A stretch of DNA of 64,000 bases. Origin: Chitinophagales bacterium (GTDB taxonomy: Bacteria > Bacteroidota > Bacteroidia > Chitinophagales > UBA2359). This document shows, one piece after another, positions 26,458-35,193 of the stretch. The notes under the pieces were generated by a model. It was not told the DNA's origin. It ran no database searches and saw nothing but the letters and a program-made list of their open reading frames with translations. Each line of letters opens with the position of its first letter. Position 1 is the stretch's first letter. The position numbers and the translations under genes were made by a program. The stretch lies in the NCBI GenBank assembly GCA_020628375.1, contig JAHDFD010000005.1:62001-126000 (forward strand). Reading direction: 5' to 3'.

Positions 26458-27300
26458 TCAAATTCTTATATACTTACCAGCAATGGTTTTTATGTGGAAA
26501 AATTGCACTCTTCTGATTTCTTGAAGCGCTGTTAATTGTTCTGAACTAAATCTATTTTCTCTTAATTTGAAATGGAAATGTTCAAAGGAAAATATATTGG
26601 ATTGAAATAGTTTTTCAAAAGCTTCATAAGGAGTGAATTCTTCTTCATTCAAATCTCCAAAGTGATCGAATGGTTCTGTATAATCTAAACTTTTAAGATG
26701 CTTAAGATCGGTACTCTCTGCTAAGTTCTGAATAAAACCCTGATGATCATATCCTGCCTGAATTGCTAAGTTTTCTATCTTTAAATCAGGAATTTCAAAG
26801 AACGTAATGTCAGGGGCAGAAGGCAGAATCAATTCTTTTAGATTCGGCATCTTTTTGACCAATTTGGCGATCATTCCATCCTCTTGATCAAATTCACCAA
26901 TCACACTTTGATTATGATCTCCTGCATCCGTAAGTGCAACAGAGAAACTTTCTAAGTTTATAAAATTGGAAGTTGAATTTATCAAGCGTTCAAAATTCCA
27001 ACTCCTAGTTCCATTTGCTCCGGCATCTGGTCCGATAAAATTTAACTGAACAACTTTATTTGCATTTTTACAAATAAAATCCAACAAAGCACAAAAGCCA
27101 AAATTCATTTCTTCAGGCTCAAAATCTGTTGCCGGAATTAAAGGATTATCATCAAATCCTTCACCGTAGTAATTGATTTCAAACAAATCGCCAATTTGAA
27201 AAAAACTGATCCTTGGAGAATAATAATTATTATAAGGAAATTCTTTACTATTATGATAGTTATAAATTTCTTGCTGAAGTTCAATTAATTTTTTGATCAT
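26458..27300 (-). CDS. Leucine-rich-repeat-like protein of unknown function
   Basis: A 280-residue soluble protein without signal peptide. The central part has irregular LRR-like strands (FINLESFSVALTDAG, MPNLKELILPSAPDITFF, DLKIENLAIQAG, DLKHLKSLDYTEP), suggesting a short solenoid. Helices flank it. I recognise no catalytic motif. It is the last gene of a three-gene minus-strand group (NTF2-like, unknown, this one) with gaps of 1 and 11 bp, so they are probably co-transcribed. Confidence 0.7.
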   Translation of the reverse strand: MIKKLIELQQEIYNYHNSKEFPYNNYYSPRISFFQIGDLFEINYYGEGFDDNPLIPATDFEPEEMNFGFCALLDFICKNANKVVQLNFIGPDAGANGTRSWNFERLINSTSNFINLESFSVALTDAGDHNQSVIGEFDQEDGMIAKLVKKMPNLKELILPSAPDITFFEIPDLKIENLAIQAGYDHQGFIQNLAESTDLKHLKSLDYTEPFDHFGDLNEEEFTPYEAFEKLFQSNIFSFEHFHFKLRENRFSSEQLTALQEIRRVQFFHIKTIAGKYIRI

Positions 27301-27311
27301 GCTATGAATTT

Positions 27312-27836
27312 TTATCCTTCATTGACAATGGTTATTAAATTAAATTGCTCATCGATATAAACCGCAAGCATATCATCTCTGAAGCCTGACTCTATATCAT
27401 ATCCAAAGGCAAAATCGTTTACAATTTTAGCTTTTTCATCATCGATGTAAATACCTGTTCTTACTACACTTAATAGTTCTAATAATTGTTGATCCTTTTC
27501 TTTTGCCTTGCTTCTACTAAGAAAATTTTGAAGTTCAGCTTCATCGAATATTTGTGGTAAAATTTCTTGACTCCATTCTTTAAGGTAATATTGAGTTTCA
27601 GTACTAGATTGATAATCGGTCATTATATATTCTCGACACTTTTTATGAATTGAACTTAAGTTTTCTAATGTTCTCTTAGCAGTTTGAATTGATAGTTCGT
27701 TTAATTCTTTAAAATTAATATCCAGATCAAATGGTTTGTTGTTAATAAAGAAATGCTCAGGAGCATAAGCTAAAGAATATTCTCCATCAACTTTCTTGAG
27801 TGAAATGGTATTTAATAACGGAAGTTGTATTGTCAT
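27312..27836 (-). CDS. Uncharacterised protein, possibly DUF2004-like
   Basis: A 174-residue acidic, soluble protein. ATG at 27836 is preferred to a TTG at 27866, which lies inside the upstream gene. The N-terminal half is beta-like (MTIQLPLLNTISLKK, YSLAYAPEHFFINNKPFDL) and is followed by helices; the end (KIVNDFAFGYDIESGFRDDM, LAVYIDEQFNLITI) recalls DUF2004-type proteins, though I am not sure. It lies between a SnoaL-like and an LRR-like gene. Confidence 0.65.
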   Translation of the reverse strand: MTIQLPLLNTISLKKVDGEYSLAYAPEHFFINNKPFDLDINFKELNELSIQTAKRTLENLSSIHKKCREYIMTDYQSSTETQYYLKEWSQEILPQIFDEAELQNFLSRSKAKEKDQQLLELLSVVRTGIYIDDEKAKIVNDFAFGYDIESGFRDDMLAVYIDEQFNLITIVNEG

Positions 27837-27837
27837 T

Positions 27838-28209
27838 TTAGCTTGCTTTTCCAAGATGTTCAGCAATTATTTGCCAATTACCATTTTCTTTTATAATTGT
27901 TGTTGTTCCTAAACCATTTCCTTCAACTGTATTACCGTTTATTAAACCTTGCCAATGAAATTCAAAAGTATAAATAGCAAATTGTTCGCTTATCTTTAAC
28001 CAATTCAAATTCAAAATTGAGAATTTTTCATTTTTAATGATTGAAAAATTATGCTTATACGCCACTTCAATTGCACTTATTCCATTCAATATTTTACCAT
28101 TTGAAAAAGTAATGCAAGCATCTTTATGTATTAAAGATTCAACCTTATTCCATTGTTGAGTTTCAAGCGCTCGTTCGTAGTCTTGAACAAATTTTTCCAA
28201 TTCAGACAT
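27838..28209 (-). CDS. NTF2-like / SnoaL-like small protein
   Basis: A 123-residue cone-fold protein. It has the usual features: an N-terminal helix (LEKFVQDYERALETQQWNKV), LIHKDACITFSNGKILNG, and beta strands ending GTTTIIKENGNWQIIAEH. This resembles the DUF4440/SnoaL-like families, which include isomerases and ligand-binding proteins. A specific reaction cannot be read from the sequence. First gene of a three-gene group. Confidence 0.82.
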   Translation of the reverse strand: MSELEKFVQDYERALETQQWNKVESLIHKDACITFSNGKILNGISAIEVAYKHNFSIIKNEKFSILNLNWLKISEQFAIYTFEFHWQGLINGNTVEGNGLGTTTIIKENGNWQIIAEHLGKAS

Positions 28210-28261
28210 AGATCAAATTTAGCATGTTTTCAATGTCTATCGGTTTTCAGTCTAGATAATT

Positions 28262-28440
28262 CAAATACAAATTTAAAAATAAAGAACGTATAAATGATCG
28301 TGTCATATTGAGCGTAATGTAATGAAGCCGAAATATAGACGCCTCGCTATTTTTTTGATAATTCGTATTATTTGGCTTCATTTGACAGTGATTTACACGC
28401 TCATTAAATGTACGTTGTATAAAGTTAAAATTGTATAATA
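28262..28440. repeat. Dispersed ~180-bp palindromic element, family B, copy 1
   Basis: An imperfect palindrome. Left arm parts such as AACGTATAAATGATCGTG correspond to the reverse complement of CACGCTCATTAAATGTACGTT near the right end, and the outer A/T-rich arms also match. The core contains GTCATATTGAGCGTAATG and CGAAATATAGACGCCTC. A second copy in opposite orientation lies at 63036-63218. It has no coding potential. Confidence 0.75.
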
Positions 28441-28521
28441 ATACTCGTCATTAAGAACGAAACGAAGCTTAGCGTATTTGAAGTGAAGAATCTGGAAATT
28501 ATGGGTGGATTCTTAATTACA

Positions 28522-28739
28522 AACTGATGTTACGCAGAGTTCGTGTCACACTGAGTAAACGGAGATTTTTCAAGTGAAAACGCAGAAAAAGCATAGTGCA
28601 TCGCCAGGCGACCCTGCGAAGTATTTGACTATCAAGAACTTAACTTCGATGCGTTTTAAAGCACAATTTTTTCAAAATTTGCTTCAAAACTTACTCAGTC
28701 GGTTCGCCGATGCGATTGACATAGTGTGTAACATCAGTT
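28522..28739. repeat. Non-coding element with inverted ends AACTGATGTTAC
   Basis: AACTGATGTTAC at 28522-28533 and its exact complement GTAACATCAGTT at 28728-28739 bound 218 bp. Inside, CACTGAGTAAAC near the left and TTACTCAGTC near the right also pair partly. An open frame at 28574-28801 crosses the boundary and has no sensible protein features. With the preceding element this accounts for most of the 640-bp gap 28210-28849. Confidence 0.6.
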
Positions 28740-28849
28740 ACAAATTTCGCTTAGCTCTTTTCCAGTCAGAATGGTTCGTCATACGATGTTTCGTCTGTTG
28801 AAACGGAAAAAGTCTTATCACTTATTATGGCTTTTCTCTAATAATTCCT

Positions 28850-31156
28850 TTACACCTTTTCACTATTTCCACGCCACCATAATATTACAGCAGGTAGTAA
28901 AATTAAATTAGTGAACAAAGAAACGCCTAAAGTAACCGAAGTCAGAATTCCTAAATAGAAAGTTCCCTGAAACTCAGAAAAAGCAAATACAATAAAGCCA
29001 CAGAATAAGATAATTGCTGTGTAAACCATACTGAATCCGGTTTCCCTAATAGTTGCATGTATTGCAGCTTCTGTTGATAAACCTCCTTCAGCTTCCTGTC
29101 TTAATTTTGCCAGAAAATGAATGGTAAAATCGACAGATATTCCAAAGGCAATACTGAATATAAGCACTGTCGATGGCTTAAGAAAAATATCTGACCAACC
29201 CATTATAGATGCTGTAATAAGAAGTGGAATAAAATTGGGTAATAGCGCTATCAATAACATTCGTACAGAGCGGAATAAATAACCAATGATAAATGCGATA
29301 AGCAAAAATGCGAAACTAACACTGCTTATTAAACTTTGAATTAGATAATTATAACCTGCATAAGCAATCGAACTGGTTCCGGTAATGGTTACATCGTACT
29401 TTTCCGGATCGAAGATTTTATCTATTTTCTTTGATAGTGAATCCTTTATTTCTGGAAATGCTTTAGAGCCTATGTCTGCCATTTGTGTACTCAATCGTAT
29501 GGTTTGTTGTAAAGAATCAGTAAGTCTGTCAAGCACTTGAACTTGTTCACCTTCTCCACCAGAATTCTTTAAATATTGAAGAACGAAATTCCTTTCCTGA
29601 CTTCCCGGAAGATCATAGAATTTTCTTTTACCACTGAAAAAAGCTTGATTAGCAAATTTTAATCCTTCGACTAAAGAAAGTGGCTTACTGAAAATAGAAT
29701 CTTCCGCCAGAATATTTTGTAATTTATCTACACGTTTAAGGTTCTTACTTTTGATCGCTCCGGTTTTCTTTTTGGTATCTACAATTATTTCTACCGGCAT
29801 TACACCACCAAACTGTTGTTCAAACCAGCGCAGGTCTTTTGAAGGTTTGGCATTTGCCGGAACATCATCGAATAAAAATCCTTGAGCTTCGAGCTTCAGT
29901 AAACCAGGAATAGCAAAAATTACTATTAATAATACCACCCAGATAATTGCAGACGAATCTTTGGTTAGTCCAATGATCCTTTCCAGAAAACCATCTAGAA
30001 AATTATATTCTAAATGCTTCAGATGTTTTTCTTGTGGTGGTGGTAAAACACTGAATATGGTAGGGATAAGAACCATCGAAATGAAGTAGGTAGCTGCAAT
30101 GTTTAAACCAGCGACCTGACCAAAGCTGTACAATAAATTACTTTCCATAAAGGCAAAAACACCGAAACCAATGGCGGTAGTAAGGTTAGCGAAAAAAGTA
30201 ATTTGCCCAATCGAGGCTAAGCTCTTGGTCAGTGAAGCTATTTTATCACCGGACTTTTTATAGTTGTTCTGATATTTGTTAATGAAATAAACACAGTTGG
30301 GAATGCCTATTACCACCATTAAGCTTGGTATCAATCCTGTTAAAATAGTAATCTTATATCCCAATAAAACGATTGTTCCCAACGACCATATTACGCCAAT
30401 TCCAACAACGATCAATGGGAAGATAACCGGATAGATCGAACGAAAAAGTAAGGATAGAACGATGGCGATCAACAGTGCGGAGATCAAAAGAAAACTGATA
30501 ATTTCCTTTGAAGTTTTAATTACCTTATAAGTTCTGATATAAGGAAGTCCTGAAAATTTCAGATCAACCTTATGTTTTTTGCTTAACCATTCAGTTTTAG
30601 CCATTAATTGTTGAACTTGTTCAATTCTAGCAGCTCCATCCAATACCTTTTCATCTATTGTCAATGCCATGAAAGTGGCATTCGTTTCAGAGTTATAAAG
30701 AATGCCCTCATAAAAGGGTAATTCTTTAAAATCAGCCTTGAGTTTGTTCAGTTGTTCCTGACTTTTAATTTCCGTATCGAAAATAGCTAATGGCTTGAAG
30801 TTTTTCTTGCTTGTATCCTTTTCAATAGCTACTGCATTTGGAATAGAAAGAACAGCTTTAACACTCGAAGCGGCTTGCATTTCTTCTCCTAACTGCTTCC
30901 AATCATTAAAAAATTCGAGATCGAAAAATTTATCCGTTTCTACGCCAATAACAAACAGGTTTCCATCTTCACCATATTGTTGTTTGAACTTTTCATACTC
31001 TATGTACTCAGCTTGGTCTGGAGGTATGATCTTTGGAAAATCGTAGGTCATTTCTATCTGACTTGCCATATATGCCATGAAGCAGGTAATAACAAGAATG
31101 ATCGTACTTAGTACCCATCTAAATTTTAAAACAAACCGGGCTAATGATTCCCACAT
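28850..31156 (-). CDS. MMPL/RND-superfamily transporter
   Basis: A 768-residue inner-membrane protein with the duplicated RND plan: one N-terminal helix, an extracytoplasmic domain (residues about 35-205), five helices, a second first-helix/loop/helix set and a C-terminal cytosolic tail. Recognisable segments include GLIPSLMVVIGIPNCVYFIN, FFANLTTAIGFGVFAF, and in the second half STVLIFSIAFGISVDFTIHF (GxxxDxxxH-like) and ETGFSMVYTAIILFCGF. It belongs to the hydrophobe/patched-like HAE3 group, not the tripartite AcrB group (about 1040 residues). The substrate is unknown; lipids or hopanoids are typical for relatives. No periplasmic adaptor gene is adjacent. Confidence 0.9.
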   Translation of the reverse strand: MWESLARFVLKFRWVLSTIILVITCFMAYMASQIEMTYDFPKIIPPDQAEYIEYEKFKQQYGEDGNLFVIGVETDKFFDLEFFNDWKQLGEEMQAASSVKAVLSIPNAVAIEKDTSKKNFKPLAIFDTEIKSQEQLNKLKADFKELPFYEGILYNSETNATFMALTIDEKVLDGAARIEQVQQLMAKTEWLSKKHKVDLKFSGLPYIRTYKVIKTSKEIISFLLISALLIAIVLSLLFRSIYPVIFPLIVVGIGVIWSLGTIVLLGYKITILTGLIPSLMVVIGIPNCVYFINKYQNNYKKSGDKIASLTKSLASIGQITFFANLTTAIGFGVFAFMESNLLYSFGQVAGLNIAATYFISMVLIPTIFSVLPPPQEKHLKHLEYNFLDGFLERIIGLTKDSSAIIWVVLLIVIFAIPGLLKLEAQGFLFDDVPANAKPSKDLRWFEQQFGGVMPVEIIVDTKKKTGAIKSKNLKRVDKLQNILAEDSIFSKPLSLVEGLKFANQAFFSGKRKFYDLPGSQERNFVLQYLKNSGGEGEQVQVLDRLTDSLQQTIRLSTQMADIGSKAFPEIKDSLSKKIDKIFDPEKYDVTITGTSSIAYAGYNYLIQSLISSVSFAFLLIAFIIGYLFRSVRMLLIALLPNFIPLLITASIMGWSDIFLKPSTVLIFSIAFGISVDFTIHFLAKLRQEAEGGLSTEAAIHATIRETGFSMVYTAIILFCGFIVFAFSEFQGTFYLGILTSVTLGVSLFTNLILLPAVILWWRGNSEKV

Positions 31157-31322
31157 TAATATTAATTATTGATATTTGTCAAAAAGAACTGCGAAGATAG
31201 TGTGGTTCTTTCTGCATTTATAATTCAATAAGCATTGATAATAGATTCTGTAATTTTAATAGCCTTAAATCTTAATTTATAGCTTAAATGGGCTAATTTC
31301 GTTCTGTTAAAATGATAATATC

Positions 31323-31868
31323 GTGAAAAAATATATTTACTTATTGGTTTCAGTTTGCTTATTTGGTTTGTACGCATGTGGTGGTGGAACTGCCGAAAAA
31401 GCCGAAACCAAACCAAAGGCTGAAAAACCACAACAAGCAACTAAAAATACGATTTACGATGATCCAACATCGATTTCTTATTCACCGGAAGAAGGCGCTG
31501 TAATGCAAAGGCTTAACGAGCTTTTAGCACAAAGTTCTAAATGTGAATATGTATTTTATTTACCTGGATATTCAATGTCAACGGAAATTGCAGACCCAAA
31601 ACAAGTTCGTAATTGCGTTTATTATGTAGCCAATAAAGAAGCGCCAAATCAAGATTGCGATATGGAAGTAGGTATGGCGATCAGAAGTGCTGAAACCGAC
31701 GAGATCCATATTACTATTGATGCGGTTGTTACCAAACCTGAATGTGCTATGGCAAAAGTTACTTTTGATGGAAAAACGCATAATATGAGCATGACCTCAA
31801 TAGGAGTAAAACACGTTATGCAATTTTTATCAATGAAGCCAGGACAGGGTACACCTGCAAACAAGTAA
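31323..31868 (+). CDS. Lipoprotein of unknown function
   Basis: A 181-residue lipoprotein. GTG start at 31323; signal MKKYIYLLVSVCLFGLYAC with the lipidated Cys followed by GGG and a Lys/Glu/Ala linker (residues 23-41). The mature domain has four Cys (KCEYVFYL, RNCVYYV, QDCDMEVG, PECAMAKV), which could form two disulfides. No family recognised. Confidence 0.78.
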   Translation: MKKYIYLLVSVCLFGLYACGGGTAEKAETKPKAEKPQQATKNTIYDDPTSISYSPEEGAVMQRLNELLAQSSKCEYVFYLPGYSMSTEIADPKQVRNCVYYVANKEAPNQDCDMEVGMAIRSAETDEIHITIDAVVTKPECAMAKVTFDGKTHNMSMTSIGVKHVMQFLSMKPGQGTPANK

Positions 31869-31957
31869 ATCGTTATTCCAACCTTTTTGGTGTTTTATGT
31901 ATCTTTTAGAATATTACTTTATATGTCACAATTTTGTGAAGCTTAAATAAAATACAG

Positions 31958-32779
31958 ATGAAGAATTTTGTAACCTTACTACTATTAGCTTTTTTGGCTT
32001 CTTGTTCAAATCAAGAAACAGTTGTTACCGGAGAAGAAATATTGTTGGAAATTCCTGAAGATGAAAATGCTCCTGCTGTATTAATGGTGAACTTAATCGA
32101 TGCACCAGCAGATTATGATAAAGTTCTTGTTGATATTATTGATGTACAGGTAAATGTTAGCACAGAGGAAGAAGAAGATTCAGTTGGGGGCTGGCAATCG
32201 TTAGAGAACTTTGATCCGGGACTGATCGATCTATTGAAATTAACAGGAGGGAATTCAGAGTTTTTAGGCTCAATGCAGTTACCTACCGGAAGAATTAATC
32301 AGATACGTTTAGTATTAGGCGAAAATAATTCTTTACATATTGGTGAAGAAGTGTTTCCATTAGACACTCCATCTTCTATGCAAAGTGGATTAAAAGTTCT
32401 TGTACATCAGGATATTGTACAGGGGGTAGTTTATGACTTGACAATTGATTTTGATGCAGCAAAGTCAATTGTGCAAGCCGGTAATAGTGGGCAGTATAAT
32501 TTAAAACCAGTTTTAAGAACTTCCATGAATGCAGGTGAAGTAATTTTAAGAGGACAAATAACGCCTGACAATACTAAAACGGTTGTTTACGCTGTATCTG
32601 AGAATATGGATACTTTATCTACTTTTGCCAATAATGGGGAATATTATTTTAATTTAGAACAAACTGGTACATATTCTATAATTGCAGTACCAGCAGGTGA
32701 TACTGGTTTTGAACAAGTTACTTTAGATCAGATAAGTATTGTTAACGGACAAAATACCGCTACGACTATTAATTTCTGA
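31958..32779 (+). CDS. DUF4382 lipoprotein with C-terminal CarboxypepD-like domain
   Basis: A 273-residue lipoprotein: signal MKNFVTLLLLAFLASC, then an acidic linker. Residues about 40-190 match the DUF4382 pattern (VNLIDAPADYDKVLVDIIDV, LPTGRINQIRLVLGENNSL). The last 80 residues (EVILRGQITPDNTKTVVYAV through YYFNLEQTGTYSIIAVPAG) look like a carboxypeptidase-regulatory-like beta-sandwich. The envelope role is unknown. It is followed by a hairpin shared with the convergent Rid gene. Confidence 0.85.
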   Translation: MKNFVTLLLLAFLASCSNQETVVTGEEILLEIPEDENAPAVLMVNLIDAPADYDKVLVDIIDVQVNVSTEEEEDSVGGWQSLENFDPGLIDLLKLTGGNSEFLGSMQLPTGRINQIRLVLGENNSLHIGEEVFPLDTPSSMQSGLKVLVHQDIVQGVVYDLTIDFDAAKSIVQAGNSGQYNLKPVLRTSMNAGEVILRGQITPDNTKTVVYAVSENMDTLSTFANNGEYYFNLEQTGTYSIIAVPAGDTGFEQVTLDQISIVNGQNTATTINF

Positions 32780-32807
32780 TTAATTATCAAATTATTAGAT
32801 TATAAAT

Positions 32808-32842
32808 AAAAGGCAATAAGTGTGAACTTGTTGCCTTTTTTA
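32808..32842. terminator. Bidirectional intrinsic terminator
   Basis: AAAGGCAATAAG (32809-32820) pairs with CTTGTTGCCTTT (32827-32838, one G-U), with A and T runs on both sides. It lies between two convergent genes. Confidence 0.82.
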
Positions 32843-33268
32843 TTCAATATAAGCTACACATTTCAACTCTATGGCTATAGCTGTAGGGAGGCTTTTAACT
32901 TCAACGGTTGTTCTGCAAGGTTGAGCCTCTTTAAAATATTCAGCATATAATCTATTGAAGGTGTTGAAATCCCGTTTCATGTCAACAAGGAAAACGGTAA
33001 TATCAACTAAGTCTTCCCACTTGGCATTGCTTGCTTCTAAAACAGTTTTCACATTTTTGAAAACTGAATGTACCTGAGCTTCAAAGTCGAATTCGGTGAA
33101 ATTACCACGTGCATCAATTCCTAAACCCGGAATAATATTAGCATTTTCACCCTTTTCTCTTGGGCCTATTCCCGATAGGAATAAAAAGTTACCAACCTTT
33201 CTTGCATGAGGGTAGGCACCAACCGATTTTGGTGCTTCCTGCGTATTTATTTTATTTTCCTTGTTCAT
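32840..33268 (-). CDS. RidA/YjgF family deaminase
   Basis: A 142-residue Rid-fold protein. It shows KSVGAYPHARKVGNFLFLSG, FEAQVHSVFKNVKTVLEAS, DLVDITVFLVDMKRDF and the active-site Arg in QPCRTTVEVKSLP with the late Glu in AIELKCVAYIE. Most Rid proteins hydrolyse reactive enamine/imine intermediates. The longer N-terminus and the SGIGPREKGENANIIPG loop resemble 2-aminomuconate deaminases of the kynurenine route, but no other gene of that route is here, so this is only a suggestion. Confidence 0.88.
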   Translation of the reverse strand: MNKENKINTQEAPKSVGAYPHARKVGNFLFLSGIGPREKGENANIIPGLGIDARGNFTEFDFEAQVHSVFKNVKTVLEASNAKWEDLVDITVFLVDMKRDFNTFNRLYAEYFKEAQPCRTTVEVKSLPTAIAIELKCVAYIE

Positions 33269-33321
33269 AATGAATTACTTTTTCAGAATTTTACTTCAAA
33301 ACCAACGACTTTTGCTTTTAA

Positions 33322-34062
33322 ATGTTCAATGGGAAAAAAATAGTAGTCGTAATGCCGGCATATAATGCCGCTGAAACTTTAGCACAAACTTACCAAGAAA
33401 TTCCGTTTGATATAGTGGATGAGGTAGTTTTATGTGATGATGCCAGCCATGATAAAACCATCGAAAAAGCAAAAACGCTTGGTATAGAGCATATTATCAT
33501 TCACCACGAAAATAAAGGCTATGGCGGCAATCAGAAATCACTATATAATAAAGCACTCGAATTGAATGCTGATATTGTTATTATGCTGCATCCCGATTAT
33601 CAATACACACCTAAGTTAATACCTGCAATGGTAACGCTGATTGCCAATAATTTGTATCCAGTCGTATTGGGTTCTAGAATATTGGGAAATGGTGCTTTAC
33701 AAGGCGGAATGCCTTTTTATAAATATGTTGCCAATCGAATGTTAACATTAGTACAGAATATTTTAGTAGATCAGAAGTTATCGGAATATCATACAGGTTA
33801 TCGCGCATTCAGTAGAGAAGTTTTGGAAAATATTTCTTATAATGAAAATTCAGACGATTTTGTATTCGATAATCAAATGCTTTCTCAGATCATTTATAAA
33901 AAGTATGGCATAGGGGAAATTACTTGCCCCGCCAAGTATTTTGAAGAAGCCTCGTCTATTAATTTCTCAAGAAGTGTAAAGTATGGTTTTGGTGTTTTAG
34001 GAACTTCTTTCAAGCATTTTCTACAAAGAGTGGGGGTGGGGAAGTTTAAGATGTATGAGTGA
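33322..34062 (+). CDS. Family 2 glycosyltransferase (DPM1-like)
   Basis: A 246-residue cytosolic or membrane-associated transferase with a GT-A fold: VVVMPAYNAAETLAQTYQEI, VVLCDDASHDKT, the metal-binding region IVIMLHPDYQYTPKLIPAM in place of the usual DADLQ, and YHTGYRAFSREVLENISY. It has no membrane-anchoring C-terminal domain. It resembles polyprenyl-phosphate sugar synthases. Donor and acceptor are unknown. ATG at 33322. Confidence 0.88.
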   Translation: MFNGKKIVVVMPAYNAAETLAQTYQEIPFDIVDEVVLCDDASHDKTIEKAKTLGIEHIIIHHENKGYGGNQKSLYNKALELNADIVIMLHPDYQYTPKLIPAMVTLIANNLYPVVLGSRILGNGALQGGMPFYKYVANRMLTLVQNILVDQKLSEYHTGYRAFSREVLENISYNENSDDFVFDNQMLSQIIYKKYGIGEITCPAKYFEEASSINFSRSVKYGFGVLGTSFKHFLQRVGVGKFKMYE

Positions 34063-34136
34063 ATTGCTGAAGCAATGTTCTTTTTGTTTGCTCAGATGCG
34101 TATTGTATTCATTTCATTTTTTGTGTTAAGAAACAT

Positions 34137-34230
34137 ACTAATATACATTTACTTACCTCTGTTGTGTCTCCAAACCAACTGATACCTGAAAAGTGAAGGT
34201 TTTTTGTAATAAAAACAAACATTTCTAAAG
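34137..34230. repeat. Element family D, truncated copy
   Basis: 94 bp nearly identical to 52446-52540, including the segment around TACCTGAAAAGTGAAGG and TTTTTTGTAATAAAAACAAA. The left end reads ACTAATATACATTT; the matching right end is missing or lies, degraded, near 34270. The rest of the 389-bp gap 34063-34451 shows nothing recognisable. Confidence 0.8.
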
Positions 34231-34451
34231 GAAGAAGCTATCATTAAATTTCTAAACCACCGGACTTGAATGTATTTCTAGTAAATGTGAAGAAAACGCC
34301 TCAATGAATTTAAGAATTAATTTGACCTAATTGAAGAGCCTGAAATAACACTCGGTTACACTTTTACCATTTTTAGCATCACTTTTATAATGTTTGTCAG
34401 CTATACCTGAGAATAATTTTGCACCATCATTTAACTAAATATTATTCAATA

Positions 34452-34988
34452 ATGAATTTCTCTAAATTCAACTTTTTATTCTTGGGCTTATTATGCTCAT
34501 TTTTTGTTTTAACCTCGTGTGATAACGATGATGATGGTGATGCAACACCAATAATCTCAGGTTCTGGCGTAACTGTAACCAATACTTTTCAATCAATAGC
34601 TTTTACTGATGGAGCAGAATTGGCTATAGAAGATCTATTTCAGATGCCTGCAGGCTCTTTGGCAGCAAGTGCAGATGTAAGTGAAGGAATAGAGTTTCCG
34701 GCATACTTATTAGGATTGTATGATATCGATATTGATGAGAATAATATTTCTTTTGAAGTTGTTGCACAGGAAGGAGATGAAACTTATGGTGATCTTTTCA
34801 GAACTTTAGAAGCAGGTACAGTAGATAGATACTATTTGACTTTCAATTCGGATCAGAATGTTTCAAGTGCTACTACTAATAATTCTTCTGTTAATTTAAG
34901 AATCGATTCAGATAGAGTATTAGTGGTTGAGATTGGTGAAGGATTCAACTTCAATCCAGGTACAACATTTGAAATTTCTTTAGACTAG
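34452..34988 (+). CDS. Lipoprotein of unknown function with acidic export tract
   Basis: A 178-residue lipoprotein. ATG at 34452 gives a signal peptide ending FFVLTSC, followed by DNDDDGD, which fits a surface-export tract. The mature part is beta-rich and acidic, with no recognised family. A TTG at 34419 in the same frame adds a non-signal stretch and was not used. Confidence 0.72.
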   Translation: MNFSKFNFLFLGLLCSFFVLTSCDNDDDGDATPIISGSGVTVTNTFQSIAFTDGAELAIEDLFQMPAGSLAASADVSEGIEFPAYLLGLYDIDIDENNISFEVVAQEGDETYGDLFRTLEAGTVDRYYLTFNSDQNVSSATTNNSSVNLRIDSDRVLVVEIGEGFNFNPGTTFEISLD

Positions 34989-34999
34989 TATTTATATAA

Positions 35000-35056
35000 G
35001 TGATGAATGATGGTTGATAAGCGATCATTCATCACTTATCAACCATCATTCATTAC
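35000..35056. repeat. 22-bp inverted repeat between lipoprotein and bamD
   Basis: The arms at 35000-35021 (start GTGATGAATGATGG) and 35035-35056 (end CATCATTCATTAC) pair at 21 of 22 positions around a 13-bp loop. There is no T run, so it is not a simple terminator. The same ATGAATGATG-type sequence recurs just upstream of trpA (about 5626-5663). Confidence 0.75.
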
Positions 35057-35193
35057 CCATTACCCATCAATCATCATTCATTTCTTACTCCCAAACCCAA
35101 TTGAAAGCAGGCTAAAAGAATAAACATCGTTAATTTCTCTGAAAATTTTTTCCATCAAACAATTAACTATCTGAAAATCTGTTGCAATTAGTG

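Noticed and set aside
28574-28801. 75-residue open frame
   Set aside because: It runs across the boundary of an inverted-repeat element, has no recognisable domain or start context, and its codons reflect the repeat.
32840-33268. Part of a kynurenine/aminomuconate pathway
   Set aside because: The Rid protein has some resemblance to 2-aminomuconate deaminase, but no other pathway gene is present, so only the family is claimed.
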